Assembly (NCBI RefSeq): GCF_012926505.1
Contig: NZ_JABBNT010000005.1
Coordinates: forward strand, 460,295 to 524,294
DNA length: 64,000 nt
From: Pacificispira spongiicola
Lineage (GTDB): Bacteria > Pseudomonadota > Alphaproteobacteria > UBA8366 > Aestuariispiraceae
Reading direction: 5' to 3'
Of this stretch, positions 47,557 through 56,174 are shown in pieces. The translations under genes were made by a program, and so were the position numbers. Below the pieces are notes generated by a model. It made no database searches, had not been told where the DNA came from, and saw only the letters and a program-made list of their open reading frames with translations. Within the stretch, counting starts at the first letter, position 1, and the number at the start of each line of letters is the position of its first letter.

Positions 47557-48951
47557 CTATTTCTCCAGCCTGACATCGATACGCGCGGCACCGGGGCGCA
47601 ATTCGATGCCCTGCCCCAGCCGCGTTTCGGCCTCCTTCAACGCTTCGCGCATCGTGCCCTTGAAGGCATCGGCCGCGGCCTGGGAGAGATCGGCGACCGG
47701 CTTGCCCGCGCCCTTCAGACGCAGGGCACGACGCAAAACCTCCGCCGCTTCCGCATCCGGCGACATGCGACGGACGGCACGGTCCGACAGATACAGATCG
47801 GCAAGGCTGGGGCCAATGCGCTGACGCGTCACCTCCACCAATCCGGCGGCGGTGATCCCCAGGACGTCGGTATGCCCTTCCGCCCCGCGCAAACGGCTGC
47901 GCAACACATCCAGCAACGACTTCATCTTGCCGCGCCCTTCGATCCCCGCGAAGTCGATGACGACCAATCCGCTGATCTTGCGCAGGATGATCTGGCGGGC
48001 GATTTCCTCTGCGGCGCGACGGTTCAGGCGATGAACCGCCTCTGCCTTCGACGGGCCCCTGGTCGCGTTGGGCCCGCCTTGTTCCGCCGTACCGATATCG
48101 ACATCGATGGCGGTCAGCGCACGGGTTTCCTCAATGAACAATCGCCCACCGCCTTGCAACGGCACTTCCGGCGCCAGCGTCTCTTCCAGGACTTCGGACA
48201 AGCCCGCCTCATCGAACAGGGACTTGCCGCCGCTATGCAGCGCCAGCGTATCCGCAAGGTCAGGATAGAACTCTGCGCACAGTTCCTCCGCCCGCGCCTT
48301 GTCGAGGCGGTCATCGAAGGCGATACGTGCCTCCGGCCCTGCATCGCGCAGCATCCAGGTCACGAAATCCGTCGGCGGCAGCAATTCGGCGGGGGCTTTC
48401 GCGCTCTTCGCCGCCGTCTGGATATCCTGCCACAGCGTGCGCAGCGCCGCCGCCTCCGCCGCCAGGACGGAGCCTTCCACCGTCCAGGACGGCGCGCGCA
48501 GGATTAGATCGGTCTGGTCGGCGATCGCGGCCTCCGCCGCTTCCAACGCCATGGCACGGTTCCGCCCTTGGCCCAGAGAGCGCGCGCATTGGAACCCGTT
48601 GCCGCGCCCTGGCTGCAATCCGATATAGCGGCCCCATAGGATGACTTGGCGCAACGCCGCCGGTCCCTTGTCGTCATGGGCGTCGCGGGAAATTTGGACG
48701 AGGATCGCCTCCCCCTCCGTCAAGTCCTTCGCCCGCGCCAACAGGGCGGAGCCCGCCGGACCGAGGTCCAGGAAAGCCGCGCCCAGGCGTTTGTCGATGG
48801 ACCGGACGCGCGCCAAGTAGATCGCGCCGGTCAGACGCGGCCGGGAGGGGCGTTCCACTTCAATGGCGATGGCGCGCCCGTCCCCATCCAGGAGACCGGC
48901 CCGCCGTTCCCCCGGTGAGGTTTCGATATAAATTTCAGACGCGCTTACCAT
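47557..48951 (-). CDS. rng: Ribonuclease E/G family protein
   Basis: This 464-residue protein matches the compact RNase G-like form of alphaproteobacteria: MVSASEIYIETSPGERRAGLLDGD at the start, an S1-like region (about 35-110), and the catalytic DNase-I-like domain with VDIGTAEQG and VVIDFAGIEGRGKM, whose two aspartates bind magnesium. It lacks the long C-terminal degradosome scaffold of RNase E. The ATG at 48951 overlaps maf by seven bases. It would process rRNA and tRNA or decay mRNA. Confidence 0.88.
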   Translation of the reverse strand: MVSASEIYIETSPGERRAGLLDGDGRAIAIEVERPSRPRLTGAIYLARVRSIDKRLGAAFLDLGPAGSALLARAKDLTEGEAILVQISRDAHDDKGPAALRQVILWGRYIGLQPGRGNGFQCARSLGQGRNRAMALEAAEAAIADQTDLILRAPSWTVEGSVLAAEAAALRTLWQDIQTAAKSAKAPAELLPPTDFVTWMLRDAGPEARIAFDDRLDKARAEELCAEFYPDLADTLALHSGGKSLFDEAGLSEVLEETLAPEVPLQGGGRLFIEETRALTAIDVDIGTAEQGGPNATRGPSKAEAVHRLNRRAAEEIARQIILRKISGLVVIDFAGIEGRGKMKSLLDVLRSRLRGAEGHTDVLGITAAGLVEVTRQRIGPSLADLYLSDRAVRRMSPDAEAAEVLRRALRLKGAGKPVADLSQAAADAFKGTMREALKEAETRLGQGIELRPGAARIDVRLEK

Positions 48952-49532
48952 GTGCCCAAACCGTTCGCTTTCAAAAGGGCCGCCGTCTCGAACAGGCCGA
49001 GGCCGACGACATTGGAATAAGAGCCGGATACCCGGCGGATATAAGCCGCGGCGAGGCCCTGGATGGCATAACCGCCCGCCTTGCCCCGCCAATCCCCCGA
49101 CGCGATATAGGCATCGATTTCCGTCGGGTGCAGGCGCTTGAAGATGACCGCCGTTTCAACCAATCGCGATTGGACCCTTCCGTCGGTTCCGATCAGCGAT
49201 ATGCCTCCATACACTGTATGGCGCCGCCCGGACAGCAGCGTGAGGCAGTCCCGCGCCGTCTTTTCGTCTTCTGCCTTCGGCAGGATCCGGCGACCGAGAC
49301 CGACGACGGTATCTGCCGCCAGGACCAGGGCCGGACGTTCCAATGCGTCGAAAACGACACGCGCCTTTTCCAATGCGAGTCGCTGCGCATGGGCGCGCGG
49401 CAATTCGCCTTTCAACGGCGTTTCGTCTAACTCCGCCGGTACAACCTTATGCGGGACGATACCGATCTGCGCCAGCAAATCCAGGCGGCGCGGGCTGGCG
49501 GAGGCTAAAACGAAAGTGGGGCCGTCGGTCAA
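48945..49532 (-). CDS. maf: Maf-family nucleoside triphosphate pyrophosphatase
   Basis: This 195-residue protein has the Maf signature FVLASASPRRLDLL near the start, the E-R-A-H-A-like RAHAQRLALEKA and ADTVVGLGRRILPKAED segments, and the C-terminal GGYAIQGLAA. It hydrolyses non-canonical or regular pyrimidine NTPs to the monophosphate. It sits between a phosphatase and a ribonuclease gene with one or fewer bases on either side. Confidence 0.93.
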   Translation of the reverse strand: MTDGPTFVLASASPRRLDLLAQIGIVPHKVVPAELDETPLKGELPRAHAQRLALEKARVVFDALERPALVLAADTVVGLGRRILPKAEDEKTARDCLTLLSGRRHTVYGGISLIGTDGRVQSRLVETAVIFKRLHPTEIDAYIASGDWRGKAGGYAIQGLAAAYIRRVSGSYSNVVGLGLFETAALLKANGLGTW

Positions 49533-49533
49533 A

Positions 49534-49974
49534 TCATTCTACCGGAAATGTCTTCAGGATACGTTGGCGGATCTGGTCGCGTACTTGGCGATAGGCGTCA
49601 AGCCTTTGCTCTCTGCTGCCATCGATAATCGACGGGTCGAAGGTGTTCCAAAACACGACATCGCAGGCCATGGTCCGGGTCAATTCGACAGCGTGGTGCT
49701 GCGCCTCCGGCGACAGGGCGACGATCGTGTCGAAGAACGTATCCTCCAACTCATCGAAGGTTTTGGAGCGATGGCCGGACATATCGATGCCGATCTCGCC
49801 CATCACCTGCACCATCATGCCGTCCAATTCCCCGGATCGGGCACCAACGGAATCCACGTAAACCTTGTTGCCATGAAGCTGCTTCATCAACCCTTCCGCC
49901 ATGGGGGAGCGGATGGAATTCATCGTGCAGCAAAACATGACAGCATCGGGTAGGTCGTCGGCGGAATAGATCAT
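49534..49974 (-). CDS. Low-molecular-weight protein tyrosine phosphatase family
   Basis: This 146-residue protein has the CX5R phosphate-binding loop C16-TMNSI-R22 followed by SPMAEG, and the late acidic segment WNTFDPS with the general-acid Asp. It is either a protein tyrosine phosphatase or an arsenate-reductase-like enzyme. Its place between UPF0262 and maf is conserved in alphaproteobacteria, though infA usually stands between it and maf. Confidence 0.85.
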   Translation of the reverse strand: MIYSADDLPDAVMFCCTMNSIRSPMAEGLMKQLHGNKVYVDSVGARSGELDGMMVQVMGEIGIDMSGHRSKTFDELEDTFFDTIVALSPEAQHHAVELTRTMACDVVFWNTFDPSIIDGSREQRLDAYRQVRDQIRQRILKTFPVE

Positions 49975-50066
49975 TTCGCGCGCCCAGCCCTAGTTCCGCC
50001 AGCCATTCGGTCCGCCTGCCATTCGATCCGCCCACATCCGTCCGGTTCGCCCCCTTCCCGCCGCGA

Positions 50067-50561
50067 TCAGCCGCGAATATGGAGAACGCAGACCAGGGTG
50101 AACAGCCGCCGCGACGTCGCCTTATCGACTTCGATCTTATCCTTCAGCGCGTCGACCAGGACGTCGGCCCCTTCGTTGTGCAACCCGCGCCGGGCCATAT
50201 CGATGGTTTCGATCTGGCTGGGCGACAGCTTCTTGATGGCGTCGTAATAGCTGCCGCAAATCTGGAAATAGTCGCGGACGATCCGCCGAAAGGGCGACAG
50301 CGGCAGGTTGATATCCGTCAGATGGTCGCCTTTTTCGTTATCGACGCGGAAAACGATGCGTTTCCCGTCCTCGATTCCCAGGCGCACCTTATAAGGTCCC
50401 TTGAAATCGCCGACGGGCCGAAACCGGTTCATGTCCAGCAGGTCGTACATGGCGACCTTGCGCTCGTGTTCGACCTCGACACTGCGGCGAATAATGGTGC
50501 CTTCATCCAGGTCGAGCGCGACGATCTTATCGGTCGCTTCATCGAATTTCGCGGTGGTCAT
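50067..50561 (-). CDS. UPF0262 family protein
   Basis: This 164-residue protein matches the UPF0262 family of alphaproteobacteria (IRRSVEVEHERKVAMYDLL, RIVFRVDN, LPLSPFRRIVRDYFQICGSYYDAI). No function is known. It has no signal peptide or membrane segment. It lies in the his-maf-rng run. The short gap after it (49975-50066) has an imperfect 16-bp tandem repeat. Confidence 0.88.
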   Translation of the reverse strand: MTTAKFDEATDKIVALDLDEGTIIRRSVEVEHERKVAMYDLLDMNRFRPVGDFKGPYKVRLGIEDGKRIVFRVDNEKGDHLTDINLPLSPFRRIVRDYFQICGSYYDAIKKLSPSQIETIDMARRGLHNEGADVLVDALKDKIEVDKATSRRLFTLVCVLHIRG

Positions 50562-50612
50562 GGCCGATCCTCCCTCTGCAGACGCCGCACAGTTTAGAGC
50601 AGCCGCAACGGC

Positions 50613-51932
50613 TTAGCGAGATGCCATATTCAAACGGATGGCAACGGACAGCGCATGCGCGCCCAGACCTTCGGTTTCGGCCAGCGCCACGGCGGCGGGG
50701 CCGATCTTGGACAGGCTGTCCGCGTCACAGCGCACGAAGGACGTGCGCTTCATGAAATCCATGGTGCCCAAACCGCTGGAGAAGCGGGCGCTGCGCGCCG
50801 TCGGCAGGACATGGTTCGGCCCGGCCACGTAATCCCCGATGGCTTCCGGCGTGTAGCGCCCCAGGAAGATCGCCCCGGCATGGCTGACCTTGTCGGCCAG
50901 GGCTTCCGGGTCTTCCACCGCCAGTTCCAGGTGTTCCGCGGCGATCCGGTCGATCAGCGGCACGGCATCGTCCAGCGACCCGACGGTGATGATCGCGCCA
51001 TGCGCGGACCAGCTTTCGCCCGCGATCGCCTTACGCGGCAGCGTGGATAGGCGGCGTTCCACCGCATCTTCCACCGCCGTCGCGAAAGCGGCGTCGTCGG
51101 TGATCAGGATCGATTGGGCCGACGTGTCGTGTTCCGCTTGGCTCAACAGGTCCGCCGCGATCCAGTCGGGATCGTTCGCACCGTCCGCGACGACCAGGAT
51201 TTCCGACGGCCCCGCGATCATATCGATCCCGACCGTCCCGAAGACCCGGCGTTTCGCCGCCGCGACATAGGCATTGCCCGGCCCGACGATCTTATCGACC
51301 GGCTTGATCGTTTCCGTACCATAGGCCAGCGCGCCGACGGCCTGCGCGCCCCCGATGCAATAAACCTCGTCGACACCGGCCAGTTTCGCCGCCGCGAGGA
51401 CAAGCTGGTTTACCACCCCGTCCGGCGTCGGCACGACCATGACGAGGCGCGGCACGCCCGCGACCTTCGCCGGCATGGCATTCATCAGGACGGAGCTGGG
51501 ATAGGCCGCCGTGCCACCCGGCACATAAAGCCCCGCCGCCGATACCGGCGTCCAGCGCGCGCCCAGGCGAACACCGTCCGCATCCGTATAATCCAGGCCC
51601 TGCGGCAATGTCTTTTCGTGAAAGCTGCGAATGCGCGCCGCCGCGAGGGCCAGCGCCTCGACGGTCTTCGGATCGCAGGCGGCTTCGGCCTTATCCAGTG
51701 CTTCTTCGGAAATCCGCATGGTTTCCGTCGTCAGCTCCAGCCGGTCGAACCGTTTCGTATAGTCCAGAACCGCCGCATCGCCGCGCTTGCGCACATCCGC
51801 CAGGATATCGGCAACGGCGCGGTCGACATCCTCGTCCATCTCCCGCTTCGCGCCCAGAAGGGTATCGAAGGCAGTATCAAAATCCGCGTCGTCGGCAGTT
51901 AGGCGATAGGCAACGGGGAACTCACGCGGCAC
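50613..51932 (-). CDS. hisD: Histidinol dehydrogenase
   Basis: This 439-residue enzyme carries out the last two steps of histidine synthesis. It has the NAD site region [15 protein letters not shown], the [15 protein letters not shown] signature near 238, and the zinc-binding QAEHD and the late [10 protein letters not shown] and NHVLPT segments. It overlaps hisG by 11 bases, so the two genes are coupled. Confidence 0.96.
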   Translation of the reverse strand: MPREFPVAYRLTADDADFDTAFDTLLGAKREMDEDVDRAVADILADVRKRGDAAVLDYTKRFDRLELTTETMRISEEALDKAEAACDPKTVEALALAAARIRSFHEKTLPQGLDYTDADGVRLGARWTPVSAAGLYVPGGTAAYPSSVLMNAMPAKVAGVPRLVMVVPTPDGVVNQLVLAAAKLAGVDEVYCIGGAQAVGALAYGTETIKPVDKIVGPGNAYVAAAKRRVFGTVGIDMIAGPSEILVVADGANDPDWIAADLLSQAEHDTSAQSILITDDAAFATAVEDAVERRLSTLPRKAIAGESWSAHGAIITVGSLDDAVPLIDRIAAEHLELAVEDPEALADKVSHAGAIFLGRYTPEAIGDYVAGPNHVLPTARSARFSSGLGTMDFMKRTSFVRCDADSLSKIGPAAVALAETEGLGAHALSVAIRLNMASR

Positions 51933-52587
51933 GGCGGGATACCTCTCTAAAACGATCGACCCAGCCGCTCACTTCTTCAGACCGGGTTTTCAGCGCGGCC
52001 CGATTGACGATCAGGCGCGACGTGATTTCGGCAATGGTCTCGACCTCGACCAGCCCGTTTTCCTTCAGCGTCTTGCCGGAGGAGACGAGGTCGACGATAC
52101 GGCGGCACAGGCCCATGCCCGGCGCCAGTTCCATCGCGCCGTTCAGTTTGATGCATTCCGCCTGTACCCCGCGCCGGGCGAAATGCTTGCGCGTGATGTT
52201 CGGATATTTGGTGGCGACGCGGATATGGCTCCACCGGCTGGGATCGTCGGACTCGCCCAGTTCCTTCGGTTCCGCCACCGCGATCCGGCAATAGCCGATG
52301 CTCAAATCCACCGGCGCGTAAATTTCCGGATAGTCGAATTCCATCAGAACGTCGTTGCCTGCAATGCCCAGATGCGCCGCGCCAAAGGCGACGAAAGTCG
52401 CCACATCGAAGCTGCGAACCCGAATGATCGACAGGTTCGGAATATTCGTCTTGAACTTCAAAAGCCGCGATTTGGGGTCGTCGAAGGCCAGTTCCGGCTG
52501 AATCCCGACATCGGTCAGAATCGGCCGCACTTCCTCCAGAATACGTCCCTTCGGCAGGGCGAGAACCAGCGGTTCATTAGCGGTCAT
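51922..52587 (-). CDS. hisG: ATP phosphoribosyltransferase, short form
   Basis: This 221-residue enzyme catalyses the first step of histidine synthesis. It starts with [14 protein letters not shown] and has the PRPP-binding [16 protein letters not shown] near 160. It is the short form without the C-terminal regulatory domain, which in known cases needs the HisZ partner; hisZ is not in the window. The ATG at 52587 is chosen because the family starts there. Confidence 0.95.
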   Translation of the reverse strand: MTANEPLVLALPKGRILEEVRPILTDVGIQPELAFDDPKSRLLKFKTNIPNLSIIRVRSFDVATFVAFGAAHLGIAGNDVLMEFDYPEIYAPVDLSIGYCRIAVAEPKELGESDDPSRWSHIRVATKYPNITRKHFARRGVQAECIKLNGAMELAPGMGLCRRIVDLVSSGKTLKENGLVEVETIAEITSRLIVNRAALKTRSEEVSGWVDRFREVSRRAA

Positions 52588-52657
52588 CGGACAAAACCCA
52601 ACTAGCATCCACGTTTGCGCCGGTTACATGGCATGGATGCCGGGGCGTTTCCAGTAT

Positions 52658-53548
52658 TTATCCCGCCACATCCAGTCGCAGGCCCTGGCCTGAGCGTTCG
52701 AAGCCCATCATGGCGATCTTGCGCGGCAGCCCCCAGCGGTAACCGCCCAGCATGCCGGAATTGCGGATCACGCGATGGCAGGGGATCAGCCAGCTGATCG
52801 GGTTGGCGCCGACGGCGGTTCCGACGGCGCGGGCGGCGCGGCTGGGCATGCCGATGCGTTCGGCCAAGTTGCCATAGGTCATATAGTCGCCGGACGGGAT
52901 GCGCATCAGGCCTTCCCAGACCTTTACCTGGAATTCCGTCCCTTTCAGGAACAGGCGGATGCCGCGATCGTCCCCTACAGGGGCGGTGTCGCTGAAAATC
53001 CGGTCCATATAAGGCTGGGTGAAAGACGGGTCCTCCACCAGAGTAGCCTCCGGCCAGCGGGCCGCCATATCCTGGAAGCAGCCGTCGATACCGCGCGAAT
53101 CCAGAAAGGCCAAACCACACAGCCCACGATCCGTCGCCAACAGCAGGGTCTTGCCGAACACGCCATCATGCCAGCCCCATCGAATGGTCAGGCCGTCCGC
53201 CGCGCGCTTGTATTCGCCGGGCGTCATTGCCTCATAGGTGACGAACAGGTCGTGCAGTCGTCCAGGACCGGACAGGCCCGCATCGAAACTGGCGTTCAGC
53301 AGATCGGCCTGCCCGTCCAGCGCTTGCTTCGCCTGTTCCAGGCTGACGACCGACAAAAACTTTTTCGGGCTAAGGCCAACCCAACGCTGAAAGACGCGTT
53401 GGAAGTGGAATTCGCTCATCCCGCAATAATCGGCGAGTTCGCCCAGGCTGGGCCGCGTCTCGGCCCAAGTATCGGCCAGTCGGTCCAGCGCCTTGCCGAT
53501 CCGTTGGTAGTCGCGTTGCTGTTCCAGTTCGTCCGTCATCGGTGACAT
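52658..53548 (-). CDS. Ada-like protein: AraC helix-turn-helix plus O6-methylguanine-DNA methyltransferase
   Basis: This 296-residue protein has an AraC-type helix-turn-helix (about 15-115) followed by a methylated-DNA cysteine methyltransferase domain (about 120-285) with the active site PCHRV at 256-260 (acceptor Cys257). The N-terminal zinc domain of E. coli Ada, which takes methyl groups from phosphotriesters and switches on transcription, is missing. It can thus repair O6-methylguanine and may regulate DNA-repair genes by another signal. GAGG precedes the ATG at 53548. Confidence 0.9.
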   Translation of the reverse strand: MSPMTDELEQQRDYQRIGKALDRLADTWAETRPSLGELADYCGMSEFHFQRVFQRWVGLSPKKFLSVVSLEQAKQALDGQADLLNASFDAGLSGPGRLHDLFVTYEAMTPGEYKRAADGLTIRWGWHDGVFGKTLLLATDRGLCGLAFLDSRGIDGCFQDMAARWPEATLVEDPSFTQPYMDRIFSDTAPVGDDRGIRLFLKGTEFQVKVWEGLMRIPSGDYMTYGNLAERIGMPSRAARAVGTAVGANPISWLIPCHRVIRNSGMLGGYRWGLPRKIAMMGFERSGQGLRLDVAG

Positions 53549-53647
53549 TTCATACGATCCTCAATCCATTCTATGCGGGAGGATCTGATTACGGGACTCC
53601 CACGGGACACCCCACCCGGTTCTTGCTGCCCCATTCTTTTGATCCGG

Positions 53648-55117
53648 TCAGACGCCGGTTCCCCCGACCACGACCTTCACCTCGCCGGAGGACGGCAACG
53701 GCTGCGACGGCTTCAAGTCGTTCATGACCCGGAACGCGGCCTGACTGAAGTTTCCTTCCGGGAACCCTTTGGACAAGGACGCCACTGTATCGCCCGGCGC
53801 GATCGGCACGACGATCAACCGGAACGGTTTGATCCGGGAAGCTTCGGCTTGGCTCATCCGCCGGAAGGAATAGGTCGTTTCCCGGAAGGGCACGTCGAAT
53901 TGGCTCGTTATCGACGGATCGCTGATGAAGCGGAACCGATAGACCGTATTGCCGTCGCCCTGGATCACCACCGCGCGGTAATCCATGCCTTCTATCCGGG
54001 TCGCGCCGGTCGCGGCGGCCAATCCGTTGATATCGATCCGCCCCAGGTCGGACAGCGTCGTCCCCTTCGCCCATTCCTGCGTCAGATAGGAATAGACATC
54101 GCCGGTCTTCCGTTCCGCCTGATCGAAGACGATGATGGCCTTCACATTCGGCTTTTGCGCGACGACATTCGTCGCGCCGTTCCGAATGACGAACCCGTCC
54201 GGCATCTTGAAATAGAGGCGCAGATCGGGGTGCAGGAATTCCGTCCCGCGCACCAGCCCCTGCTTCGGATCGTCACCGTAGATCATGCCGTCGATGGTAT
54301 CGAGATAGCGGTCGCGGTTGAGCAACTGATCCGGCGCCTTCAGTGCGGCGGATTGGCTCTCCGCCGCCCGCACACGTTCGATGGTACGCGGGTGGGTGGC
54401 GTTGATATTCGCCTCGTCCACCGTTTCCTTGGGCAGGCCTTGCTTTTCGGCTTCCACCTGCGAATGGTCGCGCAGGGTATCCAGGAATCCGACCATGGCT
54501 TCCGGGTCATATCCGGCGCGGCTCATATACCGAAGTCCCAGGGAATCCGCCTCCATTTCCTGCTCTCGGGAGAAGCTTTTCAAAACGGAACTGGCAATGC
54601 CGCTGCCGATATTGCCGATGGCCTGCTGCCCGGTCACCAGCACCGCCCCCAACAAAAGGCCTTGCGCCAATTGCGACTGGGCAATCCGCTGGGCGGTATG
54701 GCGGGCGTTCACATGGCCGATTTCGTGACCGACGACCCCTGCCAGCTCTGCCTCGTTCGACGCCAGCGCCAAAAGCCCACGAGAGACATAAACATAGCCG
54801 CCGGGCAGCGCGAAGGCATTCACGATCCACGAATTGACGATGGTGAACTTGTACTGGAACTCCTGATATTCGGCATAGCCCGCCAGGACTTGTCCCAATT
54901 TCTCGACATAAGATTGAAGGCGGGGATTTTCGTATTCGCCGCCGAATTCCGCCACCAGTTTCGGATGTTCCTGACGGCCCAGCGCCGCATCGTCTTCCAG
55001 GGAATTGAACCCGGTCAGCGTCGTTCGCCCCGTGGCGCGGTTCGTGGTGATGCACCCGGCGACGCCAAGTGCCGCCCCGGCACTGCCGATCTGCAAGGCA
55101 CGCCGACGGGTCAGCAT
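53648..55117 (-). CDS. M48 family metalloprotease, lipoprotein with C-terminal LysM-like domain
   Basis: This 489-residue protein starts with a twin-arginine-like TRRRALQ and a lipobox VAGC (lipidated Cys22), so it should be a periplasmic lipoprotein, perhaps Tat-exported. The peptidase M48 domain (about 50-290) has the zinc motif HEIGH at 131-135 and the downstream glutamate in EMEADSLG. The last 60 residues look like a LysM-type or BepA-like terminal module. It probably belongs to envelope quality control. The ATG at 55117 is preferred because it starts the signal; no good ribosome site was seen. Confidence 0.85.
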   Translation of the reverse strand: MLTRRRALQIGSAGAALGVAGCITTNRATGRTTLTGFNSLEDDAALGRQEHPKLVAEFGGEYENPRLQSYVEKLGQVLAGYAEYQEFQYKFTIVNSWIVNAFALPGGYVYVSRGLLALASNEAELAGVVGHEIGHVNARHTAQRIAQSQLAQGLLLGAVLVTGQQAIGNIGSGIASSVLKSFSREQEMEADSLGLRYMSRAGYDPEAMVGFLDTLRDHSQVEAEKQGLPKETVDEANINATHPRTIERVRAAESQSAALKAPDQLLNRDRYLDTIDGMIYGDDPKQGLVRGTEFLHPDLRLYFKMPDGFVIRNGATNVVAQKPNVKAIIVFDQAERKTGDVYSYLTQEWAKGTTLSDLGRIDINGLAAATGATRIEGMDYRAVVIQGDGNTVYRFRFISDPSITSQFDVPFRETTYSFRRMSQAEASRIKPFRLIVVPIAPGDTVASLSKGFPEGNFSQAAFRVMNDLKPSQPLPSSGEVKVVVGGTGV

Positions 55118-55636
55118 ATGGGCACCGTGCAGGCACCCCGCCCCGCATCGATGGCCATTCTGTTGGGACGATTGATGGATTTTGGCCAACACGCGCGCTA
55201 CTCCCATTCCGTCGACTGAAATGCTTGTTTTCTATATAAGGAGGTCCGACTGAAAAAATACAGTCCCCCATATTAGTTAGTCGCGCCAATCGATTCAGAA
55301 TCTCAAATTGCAACGGCTGTTTTGCATTTTGCAAATCGATTTAAAAATTTGCTTTAGGACTGAAGCTTACCGGCGGTGCAAGTGATTATTATCATCCAGA
55401 AATAGTGTTCATTATCAAGCGATTAAAATATTTTCTTGAATCATCGTTCGACCTGTCCGGTTTGGCATAAGTCTTGTTAATATCGTAGTGTTCGGTACGG
55501 CCCATATCACCCGATCGCAAGTCGCACCGTGCCGGACATTCTGAACGAAGCAATTCGTTCAAACGGAATCCCAGGCTGCTTGTCCACCTCCCCACCCTCG
55601 GACTGGCAGTCTGGGTTTTCCGTTTCAGGACTAGGT
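55118..55636. other. Long A+T-rich intergenic region
   Basis: These 519 bases between the protease and tadA are unusually A+T-rich in the middle (about 55260-55480). Open frames here are short and have no homology I recognise. On the plus strand an AAGGAGG lies at 55239-55245 but no ATG follows at a proper distance. Near 55390 TGATTATTATCA is an imperfect palindrome. A stem-loop followed by TTTT ends the region. Confidence 0.5.
55597..55619 (+). terminator. Possible plus-strand terminator in the gap before tadA
   Basis: An 8-bp stem (CTCGGACT with AGTCTGGG, two G-U pairs) with a three-base loop is followed by TTTT on the plus strand. No plus-strand gene is known upstream in this gap, so it may end a small RNA or be chance. 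Confidence 0.3.
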
Positions 55637-56098
55637 TTAACGTTTTTCCTCAAAAAACCTTTTCAACATGGATGACGCACGCGATTCCTGAACACCCCCG
55701 ACGACGTCCGGTCGATGATGGCAGGTGTCGCGGTCATAAATCCGTGCACCATGCTCCACACCACCGCCCTTCGGATCATAGGCGCCATAAACGACGCGGG
55801 CGATCCTGGCATGGGATAGCGCCGTCGCGCACATGGCGCAGGGTTCCAACGTGACGTATAGGTCGCAGTCCGGCAGGCGCGGCTCCCCCCGCATGCGGCA
55901 GGCTTCCCGCAGGGCCAGGATTTCGGCATGCGCCGTCGGGTCGTTATCGGCCTCCACGCGGTTCCCCGCGCGCGCCAGAACCGTACCCGTCGCCCGTTCG
56001 ACCACGACCGCGCCGACCGGGACTTCTCCCCGCTCCGCCGCCGCCGCTGCCTCCTGAAAGGCGATTTCCATCGGATCCAAACCCGGGCCCGCTGTCAT
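55637..56098 (-). CDS. tadA: tRNA-specific adenosine-34 deaminase TadA
   Basis: This 153-residue deaminase has the zinc site HAE (57-59) and PCAMC (86-90) with the catalytic glutamate Glu59. It converts A34 to inosine in tRNA-Arg(ACG). The C-terminal helix ASSMLKRFFEEKR is typical of TadA and separates it from guanine or cytosine deaminases. It is divergent from rluB with 76 bp between. Confidence 0.94.
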   Translation of the reverse strand: MTAGPGLDPMEIAFQEAAAAAERGEVPVGAVVVERATGTVLARAGNRVEADNDPTAHAEILALREACRMRGEPRLPDCDLYVTLEPCAMCATALSHARIARVVYGAYDPKGGGVEHGARIYDRDTCHHRPDVVGGVQESRASSMLKRFFEEKR

Positions 56099-56174
56099 TC
56101 GTCCGCTTGCTCCCGCCGCATTGAAGGTTTAAGCACCGTGCGAGTTCTCTACCACGCGACCGGAGCCGAGCGCC

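Noticed and set aside
49995..50040. Imperfect 16-bp tandem repeat between the phosphatase and UPF0262 genes
   Set aside because: Only two to three degenerate units, without palindromes or spacing typical of regulatory arrays; probably slippage.
55392..55595. 67-codon minus-strand frame in the gap before tadA
   Set aside because: No ribosome site, atypical composition, no homologue recognised.
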